From assembly GCF_031954525.1 (NCBI RefSeq), contig NZ_CP134867.1, forward strand, positions 558,001 to 622,000: a stretch of DNA of 64,000 bases. Reading direction: 5' to 3'. Under the pieces are notes generated by a model. It ran no database searches and had not been told where the DNA came from. It saw only the letters and a list, made by a program, of their open reading frames with translations. This document shows positions 28,557-38,862 of the stretch, piece after piece. Origin of the DNA: Dyella sp. BiH032. GTDB lineage: Bacteria; Pseudomonadota; Gammaproteobacteria; Xanthomonadales; Rhodanobacteraceae. The translations under genes and the position numbers were made by a program. The number at the start of each line of letters is the position of its first letter. Position 1 is the stretch's first letter.

Positions 28557-28581
28557 GTTGGCTTCTGGAACCCCCGCTTAC

Positions 28582-31083
28582 ATGGCAAAGAACCTGCTCA
28601 TCGTCGAGTCGCCCGCCAAGGCCAAGACGATCAACAAATACCTCGGCAAGGACTTTCAGGTCCTGGCCTCCTACGGTCACGTGCGTGACCTGAAGCCGAA
28701 GGAGGGCGCCGTCGATCCCGAGCATGGTTTTGCCATGGCCTACGAGATCATCGAGCGCAATCAGAAACACGTCGATGCCATCGCCAAGGCGGCCCAGGTC
28801 GCCGACGACATCTACCTGGCGACCGACTTGGATCGCGAAGGCGAGGCGATCAGCTGGCACATCAGCGAGATCCTCAAGCAGCGCGGCCTGACCAAGGGCA
28901 AGCAGCTGCACCGCGTGGTGTTCTCCGAGATCACCCCCAAGGCGATCAAGGCCGCCGTGGCTCAGCCGCGACAGCTTTCGCACGACCTGGTCGACGCCCA
29001 GCAGGCGCGCCGCGCGCTGGACTACCTGGTGGGCTTCAACCTGTCGCCGGTGCTGTGGCGCAAGGTGCAGCGCGGCCTGTCCGCCGGCCGCGTGCAGAGC
29101 CCGGCGCTGCGCATGATCGTGGAGCGCGAGGAAGAGATCGAAGCCTTCGTCGCCCGCGAGTACTGGAGCGTCGAAGCGGCGCTGCGCCACCCCGAAGGCG
29201 ATTTCTCCGCCCGCCTCACCCGCCTCCACGGCAAGAAGTTCGAACAGTTCGACCTCACCAACGAGGCCGACGCCATGGCTGCCCGCAGCGCCCTGAAGGA
29301 GGCCGCGCGCGGCCGCCTCACGGTGAGCGAGGTCGGCAGCAAGGAGCGCAAGCGCCGCCCCGCGCCGCCATTCACCACCTCCACCCTGCAGCAGGAGGCC
29401 GCGCGCAAGCTCGGCTTCTCCACCAGCCGCACCATGAAGGTGGCCCAGGGCCTGTACGAAGGCGTCTCGCTCGGCAGCGAAGGCAACGTCGGCCTGATCA
29501 CCTACATGCGTACCGACTCGGTGGCGCTGTCCGAGGACGCAGTGGGCGAACTGCGCCAGCTGATCGCCCGCGACTACGGCAACAAGGCGCTGCCGGACCA
29601 CGCGCAGGCCTACAAGTCCAAGTCCAAGAACGCGCAGGAAGCGCACGAAGCGATCCGCCCGACTTCGGCCATGCGCACGCCGCGCGAAGTGGCCTCGTTC
29701 CTCAACGACGAGCAGCGCAAGCTGTACGAGCTGATCTGGAAGCGCACTGTCGCCTGCCAGATGATCCACGCCACGCTCAACACCGTGTCGGTGGATTTCG
29801 CCCTGCCGCACGTGGCCGGTGGCGACGCCGCGTTCCGTTCCACCGGCACCACCGTGGTCGATCCGGGCTTCCTCGCCGTGTACGAGGAGGGCCGTGACCA
29901 GAAGAGTGCGGAAGACGACGACGAAGGCCGCCGCCTGCCGAAGCTGGAGGTGGGCGAGCAGGTCGCGTTGCACGACATCCTCGCCGAGCAGCATTTCACC
30001 GAGCCGCCGCCGCGCTATTCCGAAGCGAGCCTGGTCAAGGCCCTGGAAGAACACGGCATCGGCCGCCCGTCCACGTACGCGAGCATCATCCAGGTGCTGC
30101 TCAACCGCGAGTACGTGTTCCTGGACAGCCGCCGCTTCAAGCCCACCGACGTGGGCCGCGCGGTGAGCAAGTTCCTGACCCAGCATTTCACCCGTTACGT
30201 CGACTACGACTTCACCGCCAAGCTCGAAGACGAGCTGGATGCGGTCAGCCGCGGCGAGGAAGCCTGGGTGCCGCTGATGGAACGCTTCTGGCAGCCGTTC
30301 AAGCAACAGGTGGAAGAGAAGACCGAAACGGTCGATCGCAGCGAAGCTACCGGTGCGCGCGAGCTGGGCACCGATCCCAAGAGCGGCAAGCCGGTGTCGG
30401 TACGCCTGGGCCGCTACGGGCCGTACGCGCAGATCGGCGACAAGGACCAGGACGAGAAGCTGCAGTTCGCCAGCCTGCGTCCGGGCCAGAGCATGCACAC
30501 CATCACGCTCGACGAAGCGCTGGAGCTGTTCAAGCTGCCGCGCAAGCTCGGTCTGTCCGAGAGTGGCGAGGAAGTGTCGGTCGGCGTGGGCCGCTTCGGT
30601 CCTTTCGTGAAGCAGGGCAATACCTACGCATCGCTGAAGGCCGAGGACGACCCGTACACCATCGAGCTGCCGCGCGCGCTGCAGATCGTGCGCGAGAAGC
30701 TTGAGCTGCTGGCCAATCGCGTCATCCAGGACTTCGGCAACGGCGTGCAGGTGCTTAACGGCCGCTTCGGTCCGTACATCACCGATGGCGAGAAGAACGC
30801 CCGCATTCCGAAGGACCAGGACCCCAAGACCCTGACCGAGGCGCAGTGCGTGGAACTGCTCGCCGCGGCGCCGGTGAAGAAGGGCCGCGCCGCCGCGAAG
30901 AAGGCGGCGGCCAAGAGGGCGGCGCCGGCCGCCAAGAAAGCCGCCGCCAAGAAGGCGCCGGGGGAAAAGCCCGCGGCCAAGAAAGCCGCGGCGAAGAAGA
31001 CGGCCACCAAGAAGACCGCCGCCAAGAAGACGGCGGCCAAGAAGGCCACCTCGAAGAAGCCGGCGGGCAAGGCCGAAGCCTGA
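28582..31083 (+). CDS. topA: DNA topoisomerase I
   Basis: 833 residues. TOPRIM domain at the N-terminus ([32 protein letters not shown]), then the type IA core with active-site Tyr308 in ITYMRTDS. Zinc-finger motifs are replaced by three repeated Topo_C-type blocks ([36 protein letters not shown]). The C-terminus is a long Lys/Ala repeat. Relaxes negative supercoils. The start is ATG 28582, the normal family start [14 protein letters not shown]. Confidence 0.97.
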   Translation: MAKNLLIVESPAKAKTINKYLGKDFQVLASYGHVRDLKPKEGAVDPEHGFAMAYEIIERNQKHVDAIAKAAQVADDIYLATDLDREGEAISWHISEILKQRGLTKGKQLHRVVFSEITPKAIKAAVAQPRQLSHDLVDAQQARRALDYLVGFNLSPVLWRKVQRGLSAGRVQSPALRMIVEREEEIEAFVAREYWSVEAALRHPEGDFSARLTRLHGKKFEQFDLTNEADAMAARSALKEAARGRLTVSEVGSKERKRRPAPPFTTSTLQQEAARKLGFSTSRTMKVAQGLYEGVSLGSEGNVGLITYMRTDSVALSEDAVGELRQLIARDYGNKALPDHAQAYKSKSKNAQEAHEAIRPTSAMRTPREVASFLNDEQRKLYELIWKRTVACQMIHATLNTVSVDFALPHVAGGDAAFRSTGTTVVDPGFLAVYEEGRDQKSAEDDDEGRRLPKLEVGEQVALHDILAEQHFTEPPPRYSEASLVKALEEHGIGRPSTYASIIQVLLNREYVFLDSRRFKPTDVGRAVSKFLTQHFTRYVDYDFTAKLEDELDAVSRGEEAWVPLMERFWQPFKQQVEEKTETVDRSEATGARELGTDPKSGKPVSVRLGRYGPYAQIGDKDQDEKLQFASLRPGQSMHTITLDEALELFKLPRKLGLSESGEEVSVGVGRFGPFVKQGNTYASLKAEDDPYTIELPRALQIVREKLELLANRVIQDFGNGVQVLNGRFGPYITDGEKNARIPKDQDPKTLTEAQCVELLAAAPVKKGRAAAKKAAAKRAAPAAKKAAAKKAPGEKPAAKKAAAKKTATKKTAAKKTAAKKATSKKPAGKAEA
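30886..31075 (+). repeat. Lys-Ala-rich tail repeats of topA
   Basis: The last about 65 codons of topA are degenerate repeats of [16 protein letters not shown] type, histone H1-like. Such tails are common on TopA and HU-like proteins of this group and probably bind DNA non-specifically. Confidence 0.8.
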
Positions 31084-31656
31084 GTGGCCCGCCGCTTCAC
31101 GCTAGCCGAGCTGGATGAGGCCGCCGCGCTCCTGCGCGGCGGCGGCGTGCTGGCCTATCCGACCGAAGCCGTGTTCGGACTGGGTTGCGATCCCCACGAT
31201 CGCGCCGCCTTCGACCGCATCTTCGCGCTCAAGCAGCGGCCGCCGACGCAGGGCGTGCTGCTGATCGCGGCGGACTTTGGGCAGGTGGAGCGGTACATCG
31301 ACCGGGCCTCGGTGCCGGCGGAGGTGATGGCGCAGGTCCGGTCCAGCTGGCCGGGACCGAACACCTGGATCTTCCCCCGCTCGGCCGAGGTGCCGGACTG
31401 GGTCGCCGGCGCGCATGCCGGCATTGCGCTGCGCGTGACGGCGCATGAGCCCGCCGCCGCGCTGTGCCGCGCCTACGGCGGCGCCCTGGTCTCGACCAGC
31501 GCCAACCCGCACGGCGAGCCGCCTGCGCGCTCCGCGGCCGCCGTGGAGGCGTACTTCGGCGAGGTGCTGGAAGGGCTGCTGGACGGCCCCCTGGGCGGGC
31601 TCGAGCGGCCCACGGTGATCCGCGATGCGCTCACCGGCGCTATCATCCGCGGCTGA
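31084..31656 (+). CDS. tsaC: Threonylcarbamoyl-AMP synthase, YrdC/Sua5 family
   Basis: 190 residues with the YrdC fold: [30 protein letters not shown] and [12 protein letters not shown]. Makes threonylcarbamoyl-AMP for the t6A37 tRNA modification. The GTG start directly follows the topA TGA, so it is translationally coupled to topA. Confidence 0.93.
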   Translation: MARRFTLAELDEAAALLRGGGVLAYPTEAVFGLGCDPHDRAAFDRIFALKQRPPTQGVLLIAADFGQVERYIDRASVPAEVMAQVRSSWPGPNTWIFPRSAEVPDWVAGAHAGIALRVTAHEPAAALCRAYGGALVSTSANPHGEPPARSAAAVEAYFGEVLEGLLDGPLGGLERPTVIRDALTGAIIRG

Positions 31657-31855
31657 CCCGCGCCGGCTCCGCCGGCACGCGTGGAGACCCTCGTGAATGC
31701 CTTCTGGATGCCGCCGGCGCCAGTGGGGAGGGATTCAGCGGCGGTCGCGAGGATGGGGAGCCTCGCCGGCATCGATCCATACCCATTCACGCCGGCCCGG
31801 CCCCGGGGCGGCCCAATGACGCGTTGCCGCTGACGGACCACAGGGAGACCAGCGC

Positions 31856-33223
31856 TTGGCCATTGTCTACGACAGCTACCGCCACGATCCGGCCGCTTCA
31901 GGGCTGCTGCCGCTGCTCGCCGTCGGACGGCCCGAGCGCACCGTGGCCTGGCGCGGTGCGCAGGCGGTGAGCGCCGCGCAGTTCCTGGCCCACGTCCAGC
32001 AGGTGGCCGCGTGCCTGCCGACCGCGTCGGCTGCCGTGAATCTCTGCGAAGACCGTTACGCCTTCCTCGTGGCCTTCTGCGCCATCGCCTTGCGTGGCCA
32101 GGCCAATCTGCTGCCGTCCTCGCGCGTGCCCCAGGCGGTGATGGAGGTGATGGCGGCGCATCCGGGCAGCTACGCCCTGGGCGAGCTGGCGCTGGATCCC
32201 GCGCCGCAGGGCTATCGGCGCATGCCGGTCCTGGACGCGCCTGCGCTGGGCAGCGACATGACCGCGCCGCTGATCCCGGCCGACCAGGTGGTGGCGATCG
32301 GCTACACCTCCGGGTCTACCGGCGTGCCCAAGGCGTACCCCAAGACCTGGCGGAGCTTCCACGCGAGCAACGCCGGCAACCTGCGCGCGCTGGGCGCCGT
32401 CGTCGGGGCGCGTTTCGACGTCGTTGCCACCGTGCCGCCGCAGCACATGTACGGCATGGAGACCTCCGTGCTGCTGCCGCTGCTGGGCGATGTCGGCGTA
32501 CACGCGGCGCGGCCGTTCTTTCCCGCCGACGTGGCGGACGCACTGGCGCAGACCGAGGGTCCGCGCGTGCTGGTCATCACGCCGATCCATCTGCGCGCCC
32601 TGATCGAGGCGCGCGTGGTGCTGCCGCCGATCGCGGCGATGGTGTCGGCGACCGCACCGATGCCCCCCGAGCTCGCCGCCGCGGCGGAACAGCGCTTCGG
32701 CGCACCGCTGCTGGAAGTATTCGGTTCCACCGAAACCTGCGTGATCGCTTCGCGCCGCGCGGCCGCCGACGAGCCCTGGACGCTGTACGACGGCGTGCAT
32801 CTGCATCCGCAGCCCGACGGCACGCTGGTGGAAGCGCCGCAACTGGCCCAGCCGATCACGCTGGCGGACATCGTCGCGCTGCAGGACGACGGCCGCCGCT
32901 TCCGCCTCTGCGGCCGGCACGCGGATCTGCTGGAAATCGCCGGCAAGCGCGCCTCGCTCGGCGACCTCACGCGCCGCCTGCTGGCGGTTCCCGGCGTGCA
33001 GGACGGCGTGGTGTTCCAGCTCGACGGGGACGCCATCGGCGTCAAGCGCATCGCCGCGCTCGCGGTGGCGCCGGGGCTCGACGAACAGGCCATCCTCGAC
33101 GCCCTGCGCCATTCGGTCGAGCCGGTCTTCCTGCCTCGCCCGCTGCGCCTGGTCGATACATTGCCGCGCAACGAAACCGGCAAGCTGCCGCGCGCCGCGC
33201 TGCTGGACCTGATCGGCCGCTGA
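31856..33223 (+). CDS. AMP-dependent acyl/aryl ligase family protein
   Basis: 455 residues of the adenylate-forming superfamily. The P-loop-like motif reads YTSGSTGVPKAYPKTWRSF, then EVFGSTETC (A5), FRLCGRHADLLEIAGKRASL (A8 hinge) and the A10 lysine in LPRNETGKLPR. Starts at TTG 31856 with AGGGAGA seven bases before. Family members activate fatty or aromatic acids, including ligases of aryl-polyene/xanthomonadin pathways; no such cluster is seen here. Stands between tsaC and purD. Confidence 0.85.
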   Translation: MAIVYDSYRHDPAASGLLPLLAVGRPERTVAWRGAQAVSAAQFLAHVQQVAACLPTASAAVNLCEDRYAFLVAFCAIALRGQANLLPSSRVPQAVMEVMAAHPGSYALGELALDPAPQGYRRMPVLDAPALGSDMTAPLIPADQVVAIGYTSGSTGVPKAYPKTWRSFHASNAGNLRALGAVVGARFDVVATVPPQHMYGMETSVLLPLLGDVGVHAARPFFPADVADALAQTEGPRVLVITPIHLRALIEARVVLPPIAAMVSATAPMPPELAAAAEQRFGAPLLEVFGSTETCVIASRRAAADEPWTLYDGVHLHPQPDGTLVEAPQLAQPITLADIVALQDDGRRFRLCGRHADLLEIAGKRASLGDLTRRLLAVPGVQDGVVFQLDGDAIGVKRIAALAVAPGLDEQAILDALRHSVEPVFLPRPLRLVDTLPRNETGKLPRAALLDLIGR

Positions 33224-33334
33224 CGGCCTCGAAAGGCCGCCGTACAGGCTTTCCGCCTGGCCGGTCGCCGGCCTGCTCCCGCTACAATGGCGCGCTGCGC
33301 CGCAAGGGCGCATCCCTTCGGAGTGGAGCAAGGC

Positions 33335-34618
33335 ATGAAAGTCCTGGTCATCGGCAACGGCGGTCGCGAGCACGCGCTGGCGTGGAAGCTCAAGCAATCG
33401 CCGCGCGTGAGCGAAGTCATCGTCGCTCCCGGCAATGCCGGCACGGCGCACGAGCGCGGCCTTCGCAACGCGGACGTCGCCGTGACCGACCTGGACGGCC
33501 TGCTCAAGCTGGCGCGCGAAGAGAAAGTCGAACTGACCGTGGTGGGCCCGGAGGTTCCGCTGGTGGCCGGCGTGGTGGACAAATTCCGCGCGGCCGGCCT
33601 GCGCATCTTCGGCCCGCGCGCCATCGCCGCGCAGCTGGAAGGTTCCAAGGCGTTCGCGAAGGACTTCCTGCTTCGCCACAACATTCCCACTGCGCGCTAC
33701 GCGGTGTTCACCCAGTTGGAACCGGCGCTGGCCTATGTGCGCAAGCACGGCGCGCCGATCGTGATCAAGGCCGACGGCCTGGCCGCCGGCAAGGGCGTGG
33801 TGGTGGCGCTGACCATGGCCGATGCGGAGCAGGCGCTGCACGACATGCTCGGCGCGCACAGCTTCGGCGACGCCTCGGCGCGCGTGGTGATCGAAGAGTT
33901 CCTCGACGGCGAGGAAGCCAGCTACATCGTGATGAGCGACGGCAGCCACGCGCTGCCGATGGCCAGCAGCCAGGACCACAAGCGTCGCGACGAGGGCGAC
34001 CTCGGCCCCAACACCGGCGGCATGGGCGCGTATTCGCCCGCACCGGTGGTGACGCCGGATGTGGAGCGCCGCATCCTGAAGGAAGTGATCGAGCCCACGC
34101 TTCGCGGCATGGCCGCGGAAGGCGCGCCATTCATCGGCTTTCTCTATGCGGGCCTGATGATCGACAAGAGCGGCGCGCCCAAGGTAATCGAATTCAACGT
34201 GCGCTTCGGCGATCCGGAAACGCAACCGATCATGCTGCGGCTCAAGTCCGACCTGGTGGAACTGATCGAGGCCGCGCTGGACGGCGAGCTGCATCACACC
34301 ACGGCGCAGTGGGACACCCGTCCGTCGATCGGCGTGGTGATGGCGGCGGGCGGCTACCCTGGCAAGGTGCGCAGCGGCGACGTCATCACGGGTCTGGACG
34401 CCGCGGTCGGCGCCGACGTGAAAGTGTTCCACGCGGGCACCAAGCTGGATGCGCAGGGACAGCCGGTCACGGCCGGCGGCCGCGTGCTGACGGTCTGCGC
34501 GCTCGGCAAGGACATCGCGGCGGCACGCGAGCATGCCTACGACGCGGTATCGAAAGTCCACTTCGACGGCGCGTTCTGCCGCCGCGACATCGCACACCGG
34601 GCCTTGCACAGGCACTGA
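33335..34618 (+). CDS. purD: Phosphoribosylamine-glycine ligase
   Basis: 427 residues, ATP-grasp enzyme of purine synthesis that joins glycine to phosphoribosylamine. MKVLVIGNGGREHALAWKL, VIKADGLAAGKGVVVA, GPNTGGMGAYSPAP and EFNVRFGDPETQ are diagnostic. ATG 33335 has GGAG upstream. A long minus-strand antisense open frame here is a shadow. Confidence 0.97.
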   Translation: MKVLVIGNGGREHALAWKLKQSPRVSEVIVAPGNAGTAHERGLRNADVAVTDLDGLLKLAREEKVELTVVGPEVPLVAGVVDKFRAAGLRIFGPRAIAAQLEGSKAFAKDFLLRHNIPTARYAVFTQLEPALAYVRKHGAPIVIKADGLAAGKGVVVALTMADAEQALHDMLGAHSFGDASARVVIEEFLDGEEASYIVMSDGSHALPMASSQDHKRRDEGDLGPNTGGMGAYSPAPVVTPDVERRILKEVIEPTLRGMAAEGAPFIGFLYAGLMIDKSGAPKVIEFNVRFGDPETQPIMLRLKSDLVELIEAALDGELHHTTAQWDTRPSIGVVMAAGGYPGKVRSGDVITGLDAAVGADVKVFHAGTKLDAQGQPVTAGGRVLTVCALGKDIAAAREHAYDAVSKVHFDGAFCRRDIAHRALHRH

Positions 34619-34644
34619 CAAGCCCACCACCAGGGAGATAACGG

Positions 34645-35839
34645 ATGATCTCTTCACGACTTCGCAAGCATGGACGGATGCTTGCCCTACTCGTCCTCGC
34701 CGTATCCACAAGCCCCGTGTTTGCGGCTTCGTTCGATTGCGGGAAAGCCACCAATGCGGTGGAGAAAGCCATTTGCGCCGACCAGGCGCTTGGCTTGCTC
34801 GACGGCCAGGTGGACGAAAGCTATCGCCGCCTGATCGACAACGCGCCGTCGGCGCGCGTGCCGGCGCTGCGGAACGAGCAGAGAAGCTGGCTCAAGCAGC
34901 GCAACCAGTGTGGCGCCACGGATCTGCACGCGTGCCTGGCGAACTCGATGGGGCAGCGCGTGAAGCAGCTCGACGCGGGCCGCTGCCGAGGAAGAGGCGA
35001 CGTTCGATCGCACCGTCGCCGACATTCCGCAGGATCCGGCAGCCGCGGCGCAGGCCCTGCGCGGCTATGCCGGCCCGTTGGCGTCGGCGTGGCTGGTCTA
35101 TCTGCATGCCTTCGAACCGAAGGCCGGCATTACCGCCGACGAGGCGCGCCAGCGACGCGATGCCGCGGTCGACGGGCTGAGTGGCGATGACTACGCGCGC
35201 GAGCTCTATCTGGATACGGAAAGCAAAAAATACAGCCAGGACGACAACGCGCCGCTCACCTTGCTGCGCATGCTGATCGAGCGCGCAGGCTACGATGGCT
35301 CCGGGAGCGCGCGTCCCTATGTGCACTGCTTCGTCTTCGCCCGACAGGGGGATGCGGCTTATCGCGCGTTCGGCCCGCTCTATGGTTCGTCCCGCGACGG
35401 TCAGGCGCCGATCTGCCGGCCGCAGGGCGATCTGTTCGAACGTCCCGAATGGAAGCGCTTGCGGGCAGCCATGGCGCCGGTTCTGGACCGCGCGACGCGC
35501 GACAGCGGGACCATCCGCTATGGCTACTTTGCGGGCTGGGATATCCAGGAGCTGCGCTCGACCTTGTCCCCACGCGATTTCCTCAAGCCGCTGTCCCCGC
35601 AGCGGGCGGGCGATGCGGCAAAGCAGATCACCGACTGGGATGACGACAAAGCCTGGCCGGTCAAGGAGCGTAACGCGGTACTCGCGGCCTTGGATCCGGC
35701 GCGGCGCGCTACCGCCGCCTGGCTCCGCACGGAGCGTGGTTTCGGCGATGCGGAAGCAGCGGCGGCCGCGGCGCGCATCGTCCAGTCGTGGCTCTCGGAA
35801 CGCCTGGGTTTCGTGGACGAAAACCTGTCGGGCGATTGA
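34645..35839 (+). pseudogene. Exported LprI-domain protein, disrupted by a +1 frameshift
   Basis: The first part (34645 to about 34976) encodes a signal peptide (MISSRLRKHGRMLALLVLAV; then PVFAASFDC) and an LprI/DUF1311 domain with conserved Cys. After LDA at about 34976 the coding signal jumps to the next frame, which continues AAAEEEATFDRTVADIPQDP and runs to 35839 without stops. Dropping one G of the GGG at 34977-34979 restores a single product of about 397 residues. It is therefore either a real pseudogene or a sequencing or assembly error. Role unknown; LprI proteins are periplasmic inhibitor-like. Confidence 0.85.
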
Positions 35840-35997
35840 CGACGCGGGTTGAACCCGGCGCTGCATGCAAGTGCCTCGTCTCCTCAGCCCGGCGTCCATC
35901 ATCCGGCGCGCAGGACGGGCGTCAGCGCAGAGCGTCGCCCACCTCCAGGCCGGTGTTCCGGCTAGGCTATGCCATCGTTCTGGAGCCAAGGACCCGC

Positions 35998-37872
35998 ATG
36001 AGCCAGTTCGCCCTGCTAGGCAGCCGCCGTTTTGCGCCGTTCTTCTGGACACAGGCGCTGGGCGCGTTCAACGACAACGCATTCCGCAACGCCATGGTGA
36101 TGCTGGTGGCGTTCCAGATGTCGCTGGACGATCGCACGGTGTCGCTCTACACCAGCCTGGCGCCGGCGTTGTTCATCCTGCCGTTCTTCCTGTTTTCGGC
36201 CACGGCGGGGCAGCTCGCGGAGAAGTACGAGAAGACGCGGATCATTCGCTTCGTGAAGCTGTTCGAGATCGGCGCGATGCTGCTGGCCGCGGTGGGGTTC
36301 TATACCCATCACGTGTCGCTGCTGCTGGTGGTGCTGTTTCTGATGGGACTTCATTCGACTGTGTTCGGTCCGATCAAGTACGCCATTCTTCCGCAGGCGC
36401 TGAAGCCGCAGGAACTCGTCGGTGGCAATGGCCTGGTGGAGATGGGCACGCAGCTGGCGATGCTGGTCGGCATGATCGCGGGCAATGCGCTGATGCTGAT
36501 CCATGGCGCAGGACCGGTAGCGGCATCCGCGCTCACCATCCTGGTGGCGTTGGTCGGTTATGCCGCGTCGCGGCAGATCCCCTCTGCGGCCGCCACGGCG
36601 CCGGAGCTGCGTTTCAGCTGGAATCCATATACCGAAACCGCCAAGGTGCTGAAGCTGACGCGCGCCGATCGAGCGGTGTTCAACGCGGTGCTGGGCATTT
36701 CCTGGTTCTGGTTCTTCGGTACGGTGCTCATCTCGCAGTTGCCGAACTACACGCGCTTGAACCTGGGGGGCGACGGTTCGGTAAACACGCTCGTGCTGAC
36801 GTTGTTTTCCATCGGCACCGGCGTCGGCTCGCTGCTGTGCGAACGGATGTCCGGGCGGCGTGTGGAAGTGGGGCTGGTGCCGCTCGGTGCGTTCGGGCTG
36901 ACCGTGTTCGGCGTGGACCTGTACTTCGCCAAGTCCGGGCTCGCCGCCATGCATGGCCTGGATTGGACGGCGTTCCTGCAGATGCCGGGCAGCTGGCGCA
37001 TCGCACTGGATCTGACCCTGGTGGGCATGTTCGCAGGGTTCTACGTGGTGCCGCTGTTCGCGTTCGTGCAGAGCCGTGCGCCGCGCGAGCAGCTGTCGCG
37101 GATCATCGCCGGCAACAATATTCTCAACGCATTGCTGATCTGCCTGGCCTCGGGCTTCGGCCTGGGCCTGAGCGCGCTGGGGCTGCCGCCTTCGCAAATC
37201 TTCCTGATCACTGCCTTGCTCAACGTGGCGGTGGCCGTTTACATCTTCACCCTGGTGCCCGAGTTCATCATGCGGTTCATCACCTGGGTGCTGGTGAACA
37301 CGCTGTACCGCGTGCGCGTGGACGGAACGCAGCATATCCCGGAGGAAGGGCCGGCCCTGCTGGTGTGCAACCACGTCAGCTTCATGGATCCGCTGCTGTT
37401 GATGGCGAATCTGCGCCGGCCGGCGCGCTTCGTCATGTACTACAAGATCTTCAACATCCCGCTGCTCAATTTTGTGTTCCGCACGGCGAAAGCCATTCCC
37501 ATCGCCGGGCAGAAGGAAGACCCGGAGGTGTTGCGCAAGGCCTTCGACGATGTGGACGCGGCGCTTGCCGATGGCGAACTGGTGTGCATCTTCCCGGAGG
37601 GCGGCTTGACCAAGGACGGCGATATCGCGACGTTCCGTCCCGGGGTCGCGCACATTCTGGAACGGCGTCCGGTGCCGGTGGTGCCGATGGCCTTGCGCGG
37701 TCTCTGGGGCAGCGTGTGGAGCCGGCGCGACTCGATGCTGCGCCGCGCGCGTTTGCCGCGGCGCTTCCGGGCCCGCGTCGAAGTGGTGGTGGGGGAGCCG
37801 GTGGCGCCGGCGGAGGCTCGGCCGTCCGCGCTGGAGGCGCGGGTGCGCGAGCTGCGCGGCGAGATGGCTTGA
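35998..37872 (+). CDS. MFS (LplT-like) - PlsC acyltransferase fusion protein
   Basis: 624 residues. The N-terminal about 400 residues are an LplT-like major-facilitator (ALGAFNDNAFRNAMVMLVAF opening motif) and the C-terminal about 200 are a PlsC-type acyltransferase: NHVSFMD (H-x4-D), FPEGGLTKDG and VPMALRGLWGSVW. The longer three-domain versions of this family add an AMP-ligase at the end, absent here. It likely flips lysophospholipid inward and re-acylates it. ATG 35998 has AAGGA upstream. Confidence 0.9.
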   Translation: MSQFALLGSRRFAPFFWTQALGAFNDNAFRNAMVMLVAFQMSLDDRTVSLYTSLAPALFILPFFLFSATAGQLAEKYEKTRIIRFVKLFEIGAMLLAAVGFYTHHVSLLLVVLFLMGLHSTVFGPIKYAILPQALKPQELVGGNGLVEMGTQLAMLVGMIAGNALMLIHGAGPVAASALTILVALVGYAASRQIPSAAATAPELRFSWNPYTETAKVLKLTRADRAVFNAVLGISWFWFFGTVLISQLPNYTRLNLGGDGSVNTLVLTLFSIGTGVGSLLCERMSGRRVEVGLVPLGAFGLTVFGVDLYFAKSGLAAMHGLDWTAFLQMPGSWRIALDLTLVGMFAGFYVVPLFAFVQSRAPREQLSRIIAGNNILNALLICLASGFGLGLSALGLPPSQIFLITALLNVAVAVYIFTLVPEFIMRFITWVLVNTLYRVRVDGTQHIPEEGPALLVCNHVSFMDPLLLMANLRRPARFVMYYKIFNIPLLNFVFRTAKAIPIAGQKEDPEVLRKAFDDVDAALADGELVCIFPEGGLTKDGDIATFRPGVAHILERRPVPVVPMALRGLWGSVWSRRDSMLRRARLPRRFRARVEVVVGEPVAPAEARPSALEARVRELRGEMA

Positions 37873-37893
37873 GCGTGCGGGCCCGGCCGGGCC

Positions 37894-38763
37894 TCAGTGC
37901 ATCCAGCCGGCCAGGACAATGAGCGCCACCAGGCTCAGCCACGCGAGCAAGGCGCGGACCAAGGCGCTGCGCAGGCGGCGCAGCTCGCCGAGTACGTCGA
38001 TGCGTTCCTCGACGTAGCCGTCGCCGGCTTCGATATCCACCTCGACGTCCGCCCGCGCGGCGGCGCCGAGGAAGCCCGGCCCTTCGCGCAGCCAACTGCC
38101 GGGGATGGACTGCCGATGCCATTGCCGCCAGGCACCGATGACCGCGTCCCAATGGCCGACGAGGGCGAGGGTGAAGACCAGCAGCTGGGCGGGGATCCAG
38201 TCGAGGCTGTGCGCGATGCGGCGTGCCAGCGTGTAGGCCTCGGTGTCCAGGCCGAGCGAGGTATCCCGTCCCAGCGTCTGGGCGAGGCGATACAGCAGCG
38301 CGCCGGCCGGCCCGAGCACGAAGAACCAGAAGAGCACGCCGAAGCGGCGGCGAAGCGCTGCGTAAGCGACGGCCTCGCCGACGGCAACGGCGTTCCAGGC
38401 GATCGGCTCGCCATCGTCGGAAAGCGCCTGCAAAGCGGCCTGCCGGCTGACGCCATCGGGTGCGCGGAGAATCGCCTCCAGGTCGGCCTCGTAGGCGTGC
38501 GGGCCGAAGCAGTAGAGCAAGACCGCCAGCGAGAAGGCCAGGCCCAGCAGGTCGCGCATCGGCAGCAGGCCGATGACCCATACCAGTACCAGACACAGCA
38601 CCACCGGCACGGCCAAGGTCAGCAAGGTGCGGCCGGCGCCGCTGGCATCGCCGAGCTGCGCGACCCAGCGCCGGAAGCCGGCATCGGCGCGCCAATGCGC
38701 CAGTTGGGGATGCAGGTGAAGCAGGCCGAGTGCGATGAGTGCGGTGAGCAGGCTGACGGCCAT
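37894..38763 (-). CDS. ampE: AmpE-like regulatory membrane protein
   Basis: 289 residues with four or more hydrophobic helices and the family block FGVLFWFFVLGPAGALLYRL, followed by LDWIPAQLLVFTLALVGHW. AmpE family proteins are inner-membrane and related to CbiB; in enterobacteria ampE lies with ampD. No ampD is seen here. Confidence 0.88.
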   Translation of the reverse strand: MAVSLLTALIALGLLHLHPQLAHWRADAGFRRWVAQLGDASGAGRTLLTLAVPVVLCLVLVWVIGLLPMRDLLGLAFSLAVLLYCFGPHAYEADLEAILRAPDGVSRQAALQALSDDGEPIAWNAVAVGEAVAYAALRRRFGVLFWFFVLGPAGALLYRLAQTLGRDTSLGLDTEAYTLARRIAHSLDWIPAQLLVFTLALVGHWDAVIGAWRQWHRQSIPGSWLREGPGFLGAAARADVEVDIEAGDGYVEERIDVLGELRRLRSALVRALLAWLSLVALIVLAGWMH

Positions 38764-38862
38764 GTATGCGGACTCCCTAGCGTTGGCGCATTGTAGCGAG
38801 GAGCACGCGTGCGCCGCGCACGCGCGCGTCCTGTCTTTGGGGCATACGCCGTTCGGCGGGGA

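Noticed and set aside
28519..30498. Antisense open frame over topA
   Set aside because: His/Leu/Ala-rich shadow of the topA coding strand.
33224..33239. CGGCCT-CGAA-AGGCCG hairpin between AMP ligase and purD as terminator
   Set aside because: No following T tract and short stem; not enough to call a terminator.
31898..34711. Long antisense open frame over the AMP-ligase and purD genes
   Set aside because: Shadow frame; sequence is low complexity and does not resemble a known protein, while both sense genes are clear.
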